From contig NW_020167523.1 in the NCBI RefSeq assembly GCF_001641265.1, forward strand, positions 310,001-374,000: a stretch of 64,000 bases of DNA, in the 5' to 3' direction. The translations under genes were made by a program, and so were the position numbers. This document shows, piece after piece, positions 55,410 to 64,000 of the stretch; the stretch's first letter is position 1, and every line of letters starts with the position of its first letter. The notes beneath the pieces were generated by a model, which saw nothing but the letters and a program-made list of their open reading frames with translations, was not told the DNA's origin and made no database searches. This stretch comes from Pseudogymnoascus destructans. Lineage: Eukaryota; Ascomycota; Leotiomycetes; Thelebolales; Thelebolaceae.

Positions 55410-57683
55410 TCATCTCCCCTCACCCCCTCCCCCTTCTCCCCTCCCAACACCCAACCCTCTCAACTTCAACGCCAACAACCCCTCCGCGACCTGTCGTCCC
55501 TGCAGCAGCGGTGTGGCGAATGCATTTCCGCCGTAGCCGATGTCGCCTTTATGGAGTTTATCATACATCTCCATACCGCTCGTATCCCACTCACTCGACC
55601 CTATCCCATCCTGCGCGGGCGGCCTCGACGGAATGCCGGATCGGCTAGTTCCCGTATCAGACGACGCGGCGTCGCGCTTATACAGCGAGAACGGAATCGG
55701 TTCTACCGGCGTCGTACTCCTCCCCTCCAACGCATACCCCTCACCCGCCCTCACAACCCCATCCAGCTCCATCTCCTCCCCCCTCCCTCCTCCCGTAAGA
55801 CGAAACCATGCGCTCCTCCTATACGCCTTCTCACTCGCCGGGCTAAGCGCGCTGTTGGGGACACTGTCGCGGATGGGTTTATAGCTCGTAAACCGCGGTT
55901 CAGGGAACTGCAACTCATTCCTCAACTTCTCCTTCCCGTCCGGGACGCGGTTGGCGAAGACGATGCGGATGGATTTATACAGGTAGAATCGTCCGCACGC
56001 GGGACTGCAGATGTGGAGGTGTATCAAGTACCGCAGCGTCGCGCGTTCATTCTGCTCAGGCTGGCTGGTCGACGACGAGGTGGGGGGGATATCCATAATC
56101 GGTCCCGCGGAGTAACTTCTCTGCCGAATAAACGTCTTCGTACCAGCCTCCATCCCCTCAAGGTCGTAGGGGACGAGAAACAGCTTCACGGCTGTCTTGT
56201 TGGGGTTCTTGATGATGATCTGGAGTTGTCCCTTTTCGGGGATGCGGTAGCAACCCCCTGGTGGGGCGCGGGGGGAGGTAGAGCGGCGCTTTTGCTTCTG
56301 GAGACGTCGCTGGGAGAGCTCTGAGGCTTGGTCCTGGGGTTCGGGGGGCTCGGGGCCGTCGGGAACTCGGGATCGGAGCTTGGAGTGGCGGGTTCGCTTG
56401 GTGCTGTGGCTTTCTGAGGGTGGGACGGCTGGGAGACCGTTTTCTAGGTCGATTTGGCCTACGTACGGACTTGGTCCGTCTTCAGATGCCGTATGCCTGA
56501 TGTGGGCTGTGGTGGCGTAGCTATAAAACACTGCCGGGAATGGGAGGGCCACATGGGGCGGGCATTTTAAACTCGGCTTGCACTTGCCTAATCCCAGTAC
56601 CCCGATTTGTGCTACGAAATCCAGGGGTTTGGAGGGGGTGGTGGACATTCTGCCTCTGAGAATACTCTCCTCGTATGATCCAACCATCGATGCGTGGTGT
56701 AGCGGGGAATCTGACGCGAGCGATGGTCGTCTTGAGTGGCGGAATGCTGGCGTCTGAGGGGAAGACGTCGGTTGCGACAAGGCGGTGTTCAAGGCTAGTG
56801 ACCTCCTCGGCTGGTGGGCTTGGTAGGCGTAGCTCGCATCTCTGCGTTGGAAGGGTAGTTGGTAATCGGAGACCGCGCTGGACGGTGTTACTGGCGTGGA
56901 GGAATAGGGTTGGAAAGTATGGCGCCAGCGATTTCTTATAAAATCCGCTTCGATATCCATGGATTCCCCCAGAGGGGAGAATTCCACGTCGTCGTTGGTC
57001 TGGGACTGTACTAGAGGGCTCGTTGGGGGTATGTATGCAAAACTCGAGGAGTAAGATGACGATAGCGAGACGGCCCTTGACCTGGATACGAAGTCGACGT
57101 CGGGGCGAGAGGAAGAGTGGAACCGGTCATGCAGAGATGGTATAAAGTCTCTTGGTGGCGAAGTGCAGAGCCACGGCCGGGGGGGACTTGCAGCACGAAT
57201 ACGACCAACGTCCGGCTCCGAATTCAAGTCCCGTTTGGGCTCTGATCTCTCTTCCCTAAAGTTCCCCGAGTGTAGTGCAGACAACCCGGCATGCAGGTTC
57301 TCGGTCTCGTCTAGTCTAGGTGAGATTGGCGACGACTTGATCTCCGCCGGCGGCAGGAGCGGAGTCGTACGTCTCGCACCGGGCGTTTCCAGCTTCTTCG
57401 GGGACCAGATAGGACTCTCGCCCCTCTTCAACCTCTCCATCAGCTCCTGCCTGTCCGAGACACAGCTCGAGGCATCGTGAGAGCTCGTCCCTGCCTCATC
57501 TTCCGCTGTTGGAGCAGCATCATCTGGGGAATCCGGTACCGGGCCCTCGCAGAGGTCTGTCCGGATGCTCTCCTCCGAGGGCTCCCTCCTCAATCCTCGG
57601 TATCTGGGTCCGGGAAAGGTAAATGTCGGTCGGTTGGGCGGTGAGGACGCAGCGTGGCCGTCCGGGTCCTGGAAGTAGGGCAT
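55410..57683 (-). CDS. Atos (FAM214)-family protein
   Basis: Single-exon gene of 757 residues. The first ~340 residues are Ser/Pro-rich and disordered. A first conserved block is at ~355-395 (IGVLGLGKCKPSLKCPPHVALPFPAVFYSY). A second at ~475-520 (CYRIPEKGQLQIIIKNPNKTAV, then VPYDLEGMEAGTKTFIRQRSYS) matches the Atos/FAM214 conserved domain, and LRYLIHLHICSPACGRFYLYKSI follows. Animal Atos proteins are transcriptional regulators; fungal members have been annotated as acting in meiotic chromosome segregation. The start MPYFQDPDGH at 57683 is the first ATG of the open frame. The C-terminal end is Gly-rich. Confidence 0.85.
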   Translation of the reverse strand: MPYFQDPDGHAASSPPNRPTFTFPGPRYRGLRREPSEESIRTDLCEGPVPDSPDDAAPTAEDEAGTSSHDASSCVSDRQELMERLKRGESPIWSPKKLETPGARRTTPLLPPAEIKSSPISPRLDETENLHAGLSALHSGNFREERSEPKRDLNSEPDVGRIRAASPPRPWLCTSPPRDFIPSLHDRFHSSSRPDVDFVSRSRAVSLSSSYSSSFAYIPPTSPLVQSQTNDDVEFSPLGESMDIEADFIRNRWRHTFQPYSSTPVTPSSAVSDYQLPFQRRDASYAYQAHQPRRSLALNTALSQPTSSPQTPAFRHSRRPSLASDSPLHHASMVGSYEESILRGRMSTTPSKPLDFVAQIGVLGLGKCKPSLKCPPHVALPFPAVFYSYATTAHIRHTASEDGPSPYVGQIDLENGLPAVPPSESHSTKRTRHSKLRSRVPDGPEPPEPQDQASELSQRRLQKQKRRSTSPRAPPGGCYRIPEKGQLQIIIKNPNKTAVKLFLVPYDLEGMEAGTKTFIRQRSYSAGPIMDIPPTSSSTSQPEQNERATLRYLIHLHICSPACGRFYLYKSIRIVFANRVPDGKEKLRNELQFPEPRFTSYKPIRDSVPNSALSPASEKAYRRSAWFRLTGGGRGEEMELDGVVRAGEGYALEGRSTTPVEPIPFSLYKRDAASSDTGTSRSGIPSRPPAQDGIGSSEWDTSGMEMYDKLHKGDIGYGGNAFATPLLQGRQVAEGLLALKLRGLGVGRGEGGGGEGR

Positions 57684-58189
57684 GCTGTGAGCATCGGTAC
57701 TCTGGCGGTACTTCTTTGCTCGAGTTCGATGGGGGGTTATAGTATACTACTTATCATGGCGTTGAGAGGGAGTTTGGCAGTGGAAGTTGTACTTTCCCAG
57801 CTTTGCCGGTGGGAATGGCGGGGTCTTCTGGAGGTCGGGGCTGGACGGGGAGGGGAGTAGGGTCGTGGCGAGTGCTTTTCTCGGAGTTTGTTGCAGTTCT
57901 TGTAGTTAAGAGGTACTGGGACAGCTCGAGGAGGTATTCGTGAGGGGCGGAAATGGAAGCAAATAAAAGCAAATATATATATGATACAGTCGATTTCTGG
58001 GTGAATCTCTTCTGTGAATATTGTAATTTTTTGGCATGACCTACGTCTCTCTCCCAAGTACCTGCAGCAACACATAAGTACTTGCATCAAGTCACATTCC
58101 TCACCGCATCTCAAGTACCCACTATGCAGTAACAAGTACTCTGACCGCCATTCTCTACCACGATTACCACCAAGTTAACAAAAGTGATG
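57684..58189. other. Divergent promoter region between the Atos gene and fyv7
   Basis: No gene. Contains the Atos 5' UTR and caagtac repeats (aagtac at ~58046, 58075, 58111, 58132). Confidence 0.5.
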
Positions 58190-58304
58190 TTTGCTCTGTT
58201 TGCTCTGTTTGCTCTGTTTGCTCTGTTTGCTCTGTTTGCTCTGTTTGCTCTGTTTGCCCTCTTTGCCCTCTTTGCCCTCTTTGCCCTCTTTGCTCTCTTT
58301 GCTC
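58190..58304. repeat. 9-bp minisatellite (tttgctctg/tttgccctc), ~13 copies
   Basis: Tandem 9-mers ~105 bp upstream of the fyv7 start, grading from tttgctctg to tttgccctc. It produces an artificial Leu-Phe-Ala open frame that I do not call as a gene. Confidence 0.92.
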
Positions 58305-58410
58305 CACATACAATGACGAGGAAATATTTCCATCCTCAGCATTTCCACCACCGATCTGATAGACTCAGCACAACTATACTACCACGGATTACTCGACACC
58401 CTCATACACC

Positions 58411-59156
58411 ATGGCACCCAAACGAGACAGAGAAGATGACCCCCAAGTCCCACACGTCAAAAAGACCCGTGCCGGCTTCAAAGTCGGCCCTGACAACCTC
58501 CCCGACGGCACATGGCGGCGTAAAGGTAACCAACCACCCACCATTACCTCCTCTCCCTCCATTCTCCCCGTCTTGCCTCTCTACCATTGTAGAAACACAC
58601 AAGCTAACACCCCCCCCCCCAACCAAAAGTCATCAAAATAAAAAAAGACCTCATCCACAACGCCAAAGTCAAAAAATCCTACGCAAAAATCAAGGCCCGC
58701 ACCTCCCCGCCACCCACCCCCGCAGCCCCAGACGCATCTACAATCGTCATCCAAGCCCCCTCTGAACCCGTCGCCCCTACCCCCGTGGAACCAAAGCAAG
58801 AGCGCGAAGGCGAAGGCGACCGCGAACTCCACCCCTCCCGGCAAGCCATGCTCGACGCCCCCGACGCCCCCCCCGCGGCCTCCGTACCGCGGTTCTCGGG
58901 TCCGAAAACCGCGCGCGCGAAGAAGCCGGGGTATTTTGATAAGGCGAAGGCGGAGGCGGATGTTAAGAGGAAGGAGGCGGAGGAGCGGAGGGCGGAGTTT
59001 GAGAGGAGGGATAAAGAGAGGAAAGGTAAGGTGGAGGAGAGGGAGAGGCATAGGAGGGCGATGGCGAAGGCGAGGACGGGGGGGAGGAACGGGCAGAGGA
59101 AGTTGGGGAGGGAGAGTGTGGTGCTTTTGGATAAGGTTCGGAGGATGGTTGGGTGA
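58411..59156 (+). CDS. fyv7: rRNA-processing protein Fyv7
   Basis: Small basic nucleolar protein needed for 18S rRNA maturation. Exons 58411-58525 and 58630-59156 give 213 residues. The start is MAPKRDREDDPQVPHVKKTR; the signature is AGFKVGPDNLPDGTWRRK joined across the intron to VIKIKKDLIHNAKVKKSYAK. The middle is Pro/Glu-rich, and the C-terminal helix (KAEADVKRKEAEERRAEFER) is highly charged, as in homologues. The 104-nt intron has a gtaacc donor, weaker than its neighbours, and a C10 tract before the acceptor. Confidence 0.9.
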
Positions 59157-59770
59157 GTGGGGGAGGGGGGTGAGGGGGGTTGTGAGTGGGGAAGTGGTGG
59201 GGAGGGGGGGTTATGATATCCATGAGAGCATGTTATGGCTTGGCTGTGCTTTCGTCATGATGGTGTTTGACATGAGAAATTGTGTTATCTGTGCTTTGAT
59301 TTGGCTGGGTTGGTGATATGCTTAAACAAGTCTGGGCCTGAAACAACATCGACTGGTTCAGTGATTTTGGACGCCGATGGCTTTGACCACAGCTAGGTGC
59401 ACTCTCATTCTTTTACACACTTTGAAGCATCATAGCTTAGGATGGCAAACCAGGAATCCATACCGACCAGTTCAGTGACTTTGGAAGCCGATCACTTCGA
59501 CTACAGGTAGGTGCGCTCTCATTATATTTACACTATTGAACTTTCATGTTTTATTCTTCACTCAGGGGCGAGAAGCACAGATGGGAGTTATATACCCCTT
59601 TCTTTTCATAAAACTATATACCAACAAATCAACCACCTCATCTGCATTTGCCCCCCGCTCAAACAACCTTCCACACCCCTCCTCCCCTTCCCCCTTGCCC
59701 CTTCCCCCTACACATCCGCCGTCGCCTCACCATAAAAATGAATCTACACCAACACATTAGCCTCATCCCC
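59157..59770. other. Intergenic region with a short direct repeat
   Basis: A ~55-bp imperfect direct repeat is visible: gaccggttcagtgattttgg type at ~59350 and gaccagttcagtgactttgg at ~59463, each followed by gccgat...gactac/gaccac agctaggtgc...ctctcatt. No gene recognised. Confidence 0.55.
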
Positions 59771-60186
59771 CTATCCCCTCCCCCCTCTCCACCCCTCCCA
59801 TCCCCCTGGATCCCCAAAACTCACCGTCTGATCCACACACCCCTCCACCATCTCCTCCCCAACCGCCCCCAAATTCGCAAACACCTCCCCCCCCTTTTGC
59901 CCACTGGATGGTATCACCCCGTACGCATTCCGTCCCGCCTCGAAGGTGACTGCCAGTCTTCCCGCACCGGGGCCGATGACTGAGGGGTTGACGATGTCGG
60001 GGTTGGCCCGGGAAACGAGGAGGGGAGGCACTGGTAGAACCCTTTTCTCTTGTGTCAGATGGCGCGTGCATGCCGGGTGGGGGAGAAGAGGGAGGGGTGG
60101 TACATTCGCTATGTGTTGGGTCAGTCAGCTTGACGATTCTCTGTAGGAGGAGGGGGAGGAGGGGGGCTTACTTCAAATTCACACAT
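59771..60186 (-). CDS. Putative small two-exon protein, unrecognised
   Basis: Weak call. A conserved-looking stretch NPDIVNPSVIGPGAGRL then VTFEAGRNAYGVIPSS lies at ~59880-60015. A start MCEFE at 60172-60186 followed by a GTAAGC donor, and an acceptor ending ...CAAGAG at 60047, would give 96 residues in frame. The 125-nt intron and acceptor are plausible but not strong. I do not recognise the family. A retained alternative frame reads different residues with no domain. Confidence 0.35.
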
Positions 60187-60994
60187 TTCAACCCGCTAAC
60201 ACAGCTTGTAGGACCAGTCCAGGCTGTTCCGCCACCTTGTGTTGTTCAGGCTGGTCTGTGGTCTGTGGCGACGGGAGGGGGGGCCGGATCGACGACCACC
60301 CTGGCACTGCGAGTGGGTGCCGAGGAGTAAGACCGGGGAAGCTGGGGTCGGGGGGGTATGTGGTGAGGATGATGGAGTAGTAGATCGTGGGTAGTATGGG
60401 AGGGGGATTAGGTTATACGTGTGGTATAGCGATTCAGGGTGGGTTTTATCATAATAGTAGGGTTGCATGTGGACTACGCACGGCATGGGTGTCACGACTG
60501 CATGTGCCGTATGGAACGTCCTCCAGTAATGGGTGTATTCATATCTATCTAAGCGCTTTGAGGTTCGGGATTGGTGGGTATATTTGGTCCTGGATGGCGG
60601 GGTGCTTGCGCGGGAAGAGCTGGTGTCTAGTGTTGGCTCGTGGATCGGTTATTGGAGGCGCCTGAGAAGGTGGCGCTGATGGCTGGTGGCGGGTAGTATT
60701 TTCCGCAGGAGGGGAGTATTGAGGTGGTCGAGGGTGTGGGGGGTGTGGGGGGTGTCGTTAAGGACAAACGCATGGTGGCGGGATAATGTATGGTTCTTGA
60801 TTTGGATTTTGGCGCCTTCGTGGGGCAAGTTTGCCTCAGCTACTTGTCAGCTGGAATGACGCGTAGTTTTTCCCGAGAGCTGTTCGTATTCTGACCGTTC
60901 TGCCTGCTAAGTTCCATCTCAACTGGCATAACCGGACATCGCCCCTTGGATGTGGAGCTGCAGTGGCCCCTCCCCAACGCACAATATCAACCCC
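60187..60994. other. Gene-free intergenic DNA
   Basis: G/T-rich with scattered short open frames lacking domains; gggtgtggggggtgtggggggtgt at ~60735-60755. I see no gene. Confidence 0.45.
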
Positions 60995-62308
60995 TCAAAA
61001 GCTATCATCCAACAAATTATGGCTCGGCTTCACCATACTCGGACTATCCTCCTCATACCCCCCCGCCCCCGCCGTCATCAGCAAATCCTCCACAATCCGC
61101 TTACTCGCCTCCCTCGCCGGCGTCTGCAACACCCGATTCGGCGGAATCGCAAACTGTATCGTCTTCGGCGGACTCATCCCAAGCGTCTTATACACATCCT
61201 CCGCATCCTCACTATCGCTATCCCACGTAATCTCATCCGTGATCCCGATATCCCTCGTACTCTTCCCCCGCGCAGGAGTCTGCACACTCACCCCCGGCGT
61301 GCGCGGCGCGGCGTTAGGTCGGATCTGCGGCTGGCGGATGGGCGAGCTGAAGATCTCATGGTGGAGTTGCGGGGCCTGGATCGGGGAGGAGGAAGACGGG
61401 GACGCGAGGTCGCGCCAGGAGGGTTTGGATGCGGCGGCGGCTTTGGCTTGTTTCTGCGCCGTGTGTGGGGTGGCTTGGAGGCGGTAGTTTTTGTCCATTA
61501 CGCGGTGGAGGAGCGGGTCCTGGGCGCGTTTGGTGGAAGCGAGGTGGGAGGTTGGTTCGAAGGGGGAGGAGAGGGGGGTCATCGACATGCGGGGGAGGCG
61601 TTGTTCGGTGCCGGGGGTTGTGGGAGGGAGGGGGGTGTCGTCGTCGTCGAGTTCTTCTTCTTTGGCCTTGCCGCCGCCCTTCATTTCTCGCTTTAGTGCT
61701 TCGTAGGGGGAGCCGTAGTCGGCGAATTTTCCGCTAGTGGCGGTTCGTGATGGGGGGGCGCGGGGGGTGCTGCCGCTGATGTCGCCGTTGTCGAGGAGGG
61801 ACTCGTCGTCGTGGCAGTAGGCGTGGTGGTGGGTTGTGTCTGCTGGCAGGGAATCGTCGTCCTGCAGCGAGGCGCCGTAGGTGCTGTTGCCATGTGAATG
61901 AGAGATTGCTGTGTCCTCTTCCTCGTCTTGTTGTAGTTCTTCGTATCCAGACAGAGAGACATTGGCGCTCGCCTCGAAAAACTGTTTCCAGAACTGTGAA
62001 AAGTCAGTAGGTACTCAAGATACCCGTCCTTCCTCGTGGGGATGGGGGGCTCAGACCTTTGAGCCATCCCATACAGCCTCGGAGTGCTTGCCGTATTGCT
62101 CGACGATGGGGAGGATGCTCGTCGTCACAATTCGGTGTGCGCGGCTGAAATTGTGGTCGATTTCTGTGTAGATATAAGCTTTGCGCCGCGGGTCAATTCA
62201 GGGTCGCGGGAGCTGACCTTGGAGGGTTAGTGTTATTGTTTGCTCCAGCTTCTCGAGCTCCTCGGTGAGCGTCAGGTTCCTCTGCTGGGAGGTGGATGCG
62301 CGAGACAT
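60995..62308 (-). CDS. ask1: DASH/Dam1 complex subunit Ask1
   Basis: Outer-kinetochore subunit of the microtubule-ring DASH complex. Exons 62218-62308, 62057-62163 and 60995-61993 give 398 residues. The start MSRASTSQQRNLTLTEELEK leads into the conserved helix EIDHNFSRAHRIVTTSILPI, then QYGKHSEAVWDGSKFWKQFFEASANVSLSGYEE, the Ask1 signature. The remainder is Ser/Pro/Thr-rich with SP/TP sites (SSPFEPTSH, MSPPKTIQF), as expected of a Cdk target. The C-terminus is HNLLDDSF. Donors are GTCAGC and GTCTGA, both non-canonical at position 3, but the frame and family signature support them. Confidence 0.93.
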
Positions 62309-64000
62309 TATGAGGGATATATACGGGAGCAAGGCGCTATTATAGAGCTTGTATATCGGTCGTTACAGTGGTTGTCGCAATAGGCCGAATTGAGACGCCT
62401 ATTCTACCAAAGCACAATACAGCCGCAAGTGGCGGTTGTGGCGGTTGTGGCGGTCGCGACGCGATTCTTACCTAAGCCAAATATAAAATGAGGCCGAACG
62501 TAGTATAAGTTACTTCAGTGTGCTATACCATAATGCCATATCTGGATAATAACGTCCTGGCATCTTACTCCATGGCATATAATATGCAATATTCACTATA
62601 TCTACCTCTATCTCCATCTATCCATACTATACTGTATTGTACTGTATTGTGCAATACTATGCCACAGCCTTCTGTCGACATACCCAGTCTTCTCACACTA
62701 TCACCCCCTTCCTTTGTCCCTTTCTTAAACCATCTTCATCTCTTGGCGTATTCTACGTCTCTATTTCTCAAATACGCCTCATTTTCCCAAAAATCCCGTT
62801 GACACCTCTCATCCGCCCTGATGACACCTTCATTGAGAATGTTTGGGAGATTCACCGTCGTTTTATACGTCTTCATTCCCCTGGCTGCCATCACTACTCT
62901 ACATTGTCTTTTTCCGGCTCGACCGCCCCCCACGCTCCCATAATCTAGCCTTATCTCCTCCCCTGAGCAGCTCTGATTCTCTCTCTGCCTCTTCATTCCC
63001 ATCTCTCCGCCATCTGTGCGACGAAACAGACTGGACGGAGGGTCTCTGGCTCCAATGCCACAACAATGTCGGGCCATCCAAGACCGCGATGAGGGGCGGC
63101 CCCAGCAATCTACGGAACAGGATGCAGACGTGCGTAGGCCTTGCAACCTCCGCTGGCGCCGGTGTCTCCCCGCCTCTCATATACTCCACGGTCGCGGGCG
63201 GCGTTTCGCGCAGTATTATTGATACATTCTAGATGCCCACGTTTGCCACTCGCAACGGTACTGACCTAATGAAATACCGCACAGAGGAATGCCCTGAGGG
63301 TCTATTTGACACTCTACCAGCAGGCTCTATCCGCGGCCTGTCCGCAGCTGAATATCCGCGCCTGCAATGACACCAATGTGGTGCTTCTGCGACAGCACCG
63401 CGCGCATACGAGAAGGTGGTGAACAGTATACCCCCGTGTGAGGATTGGGGAGCATAGAACCCAACCCGGCTTTTAATAAGCTCAGTCGTCCTTCTTCGAC
63501 TCCGCTTATCCCTCTAGGACGGTCTACCAAGTCCGGTTGCGGCAGGCACGCCATCTAGCACATCGTTCACAGGTCATCTGTCATGCTGGCCTTTCCGCCA
63601 TGGTTCAGGGGCTGGAGGTGAGGTCGTTCATGCGGCCATCCCAGAGGATGGTGCCTGCCAAATCAGACCCGACTGAGGCGAGGAGCGAAAGAGCCTTGAG
63701 CATCCTGACGAATAGCAGAGAGCAACAGCAAAGGATGAGAAGACGCGATCTAGCGTAACTGAATCAGATGATGGTGATCTGTTTCGCTGGCGGCAATTTG
63801 AGCCGGCCGTCTCATATATAAACATGGTGCCTGAACGGCCGCCCTTGAAGATCTGGGGGGTCCCTCATGATCTGGAGTACTAATCGTTTTGTTTAGTATA
63901 GGGGCAGTGGATAGATATATGAGTGGAAGTTGTTGGCAACGACTGCATGTTAGGAGCGGAGAAAGTTGTTCCGGGAAGTTGAGGCGATGGTAAGCGAGAA
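62309..64000. other. Terminal 1.7 kb without a confident gene
   Basis: Several 60-135-codon frames on both strands lack domains. A short frame at 63233-63370 (MPTFATRNGTDLMKYRTEE..., 45 codons) has protein-like composition and follows a ctag that could be a splice acceptor. A simple repeat tgtggcggttgtggcggt lies at ~62430 and tactgtattgtactgtattg at ~62630. An exon of a gene continuing beyond 64000 cannot be excluded. Confidence 0.4.

Noticed and set aside
58184..58765. Leu-Phe-Ala repeat protein frame
   Set aside because: Created by the 9-bp minisatellite and runs into fyv7 in the wrong frame.
62736..63232. Overlapping 96-136-codon frames on both strands
   Set aside because: No domain, no consistent frame preference, and they overlap each other antisense.
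1..64000. tRNA, rRNA and snoRNA genes
   Set aside because: I scanned for T-loop-like ggttcga signatures in tRNA context and found none I could fold with confidence; a covariance-model search would be needed to exclude them.

Overview
The window is nuclear DNA from a filamentous ascomycete (Pezizomycotina). Genes carry short introns with GTAAGT/GTACGT/GTATGT-type donors and CTGAC/CTAAC-like branch sites. The conserved proteins are fungal (DASH subunit Ask1, Sch9 kinase, CLASP Stu1, Nup170, SAGA Ada2, Fyv7). Dense gene islands alternate with AT-rich blocks of transposon wreckage whose reading frames are broken mainly by C-to-T type stops, as expected from RIP (repeat-induced point mutation). 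The order or family cannot be fixed from the sequence; Leotiomycetes is only a guess.

Layout. 0.2-3.8 kb: an MCH1-like MFS transporter (-) and a TMS1/SERINC membrane protein (+). 4.4-11.8 kb: a Ty3/gypsy gag-pol relic whose coding sequence is cut by at least seven insertions; five are solo LTR-like elements with perfect 5-bp target duplications and one has a near-perfect duplication. It is followed by a hAT transposase fragment and a pogo/Tc1-type transposase fragment. 12.2-24.0 kb: SAM methyltransferase, Cdc4-type myosin light chain, STEEP1-like protein, M3 oligopeptidase, Ada2, two unrecognised proteins and an EXPERA/TMEM97-like protein. 24.2-28.2 kb: a hAT element with an 8-bp target duplication, itself hit by two copies of one ~0.9-kb LTR in opposite orientations. 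28.5-43.8 kb: glucose-6-phosphate isomerase, Sch9, Nup170/155, an unrecognised charged protein and Stu1/CLASP, all on the minus strand. 43.8-50 kb: microsatellites, AT-rich DNA, a fourth and truncated copy of the ~0.9-kb LTR, and a decayed repeat ORF whose stops are only TAG/TAA at glutamine-like positions. 50.2-62.3 kb: LIM-RhoGAP, Atos-family protein, Fyv7, a putative small protein and Ask1. 62.3-64.0 kb: no confident gene.

The host genes are mostly core housekeeping and growth-control genes (SAGA transcription, Sch9 nutrient signalling, Rho signalling, nuclear pore, spindle and kinetochore, rRNA processing, glycolysis). They do not form a metabolic cluster. The most informative material is the transposon stratigraphy: removing each insertion and one copy of its duplication restores the reading frame of the element beneath, so the order of events can be read directly. 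I see no CRISPR, operon or secondary-metabolite system, and no tRNA or rRNA gene I could support. All exon borders below are my own calls from splice consensus and frame; none is supported by transcripts.
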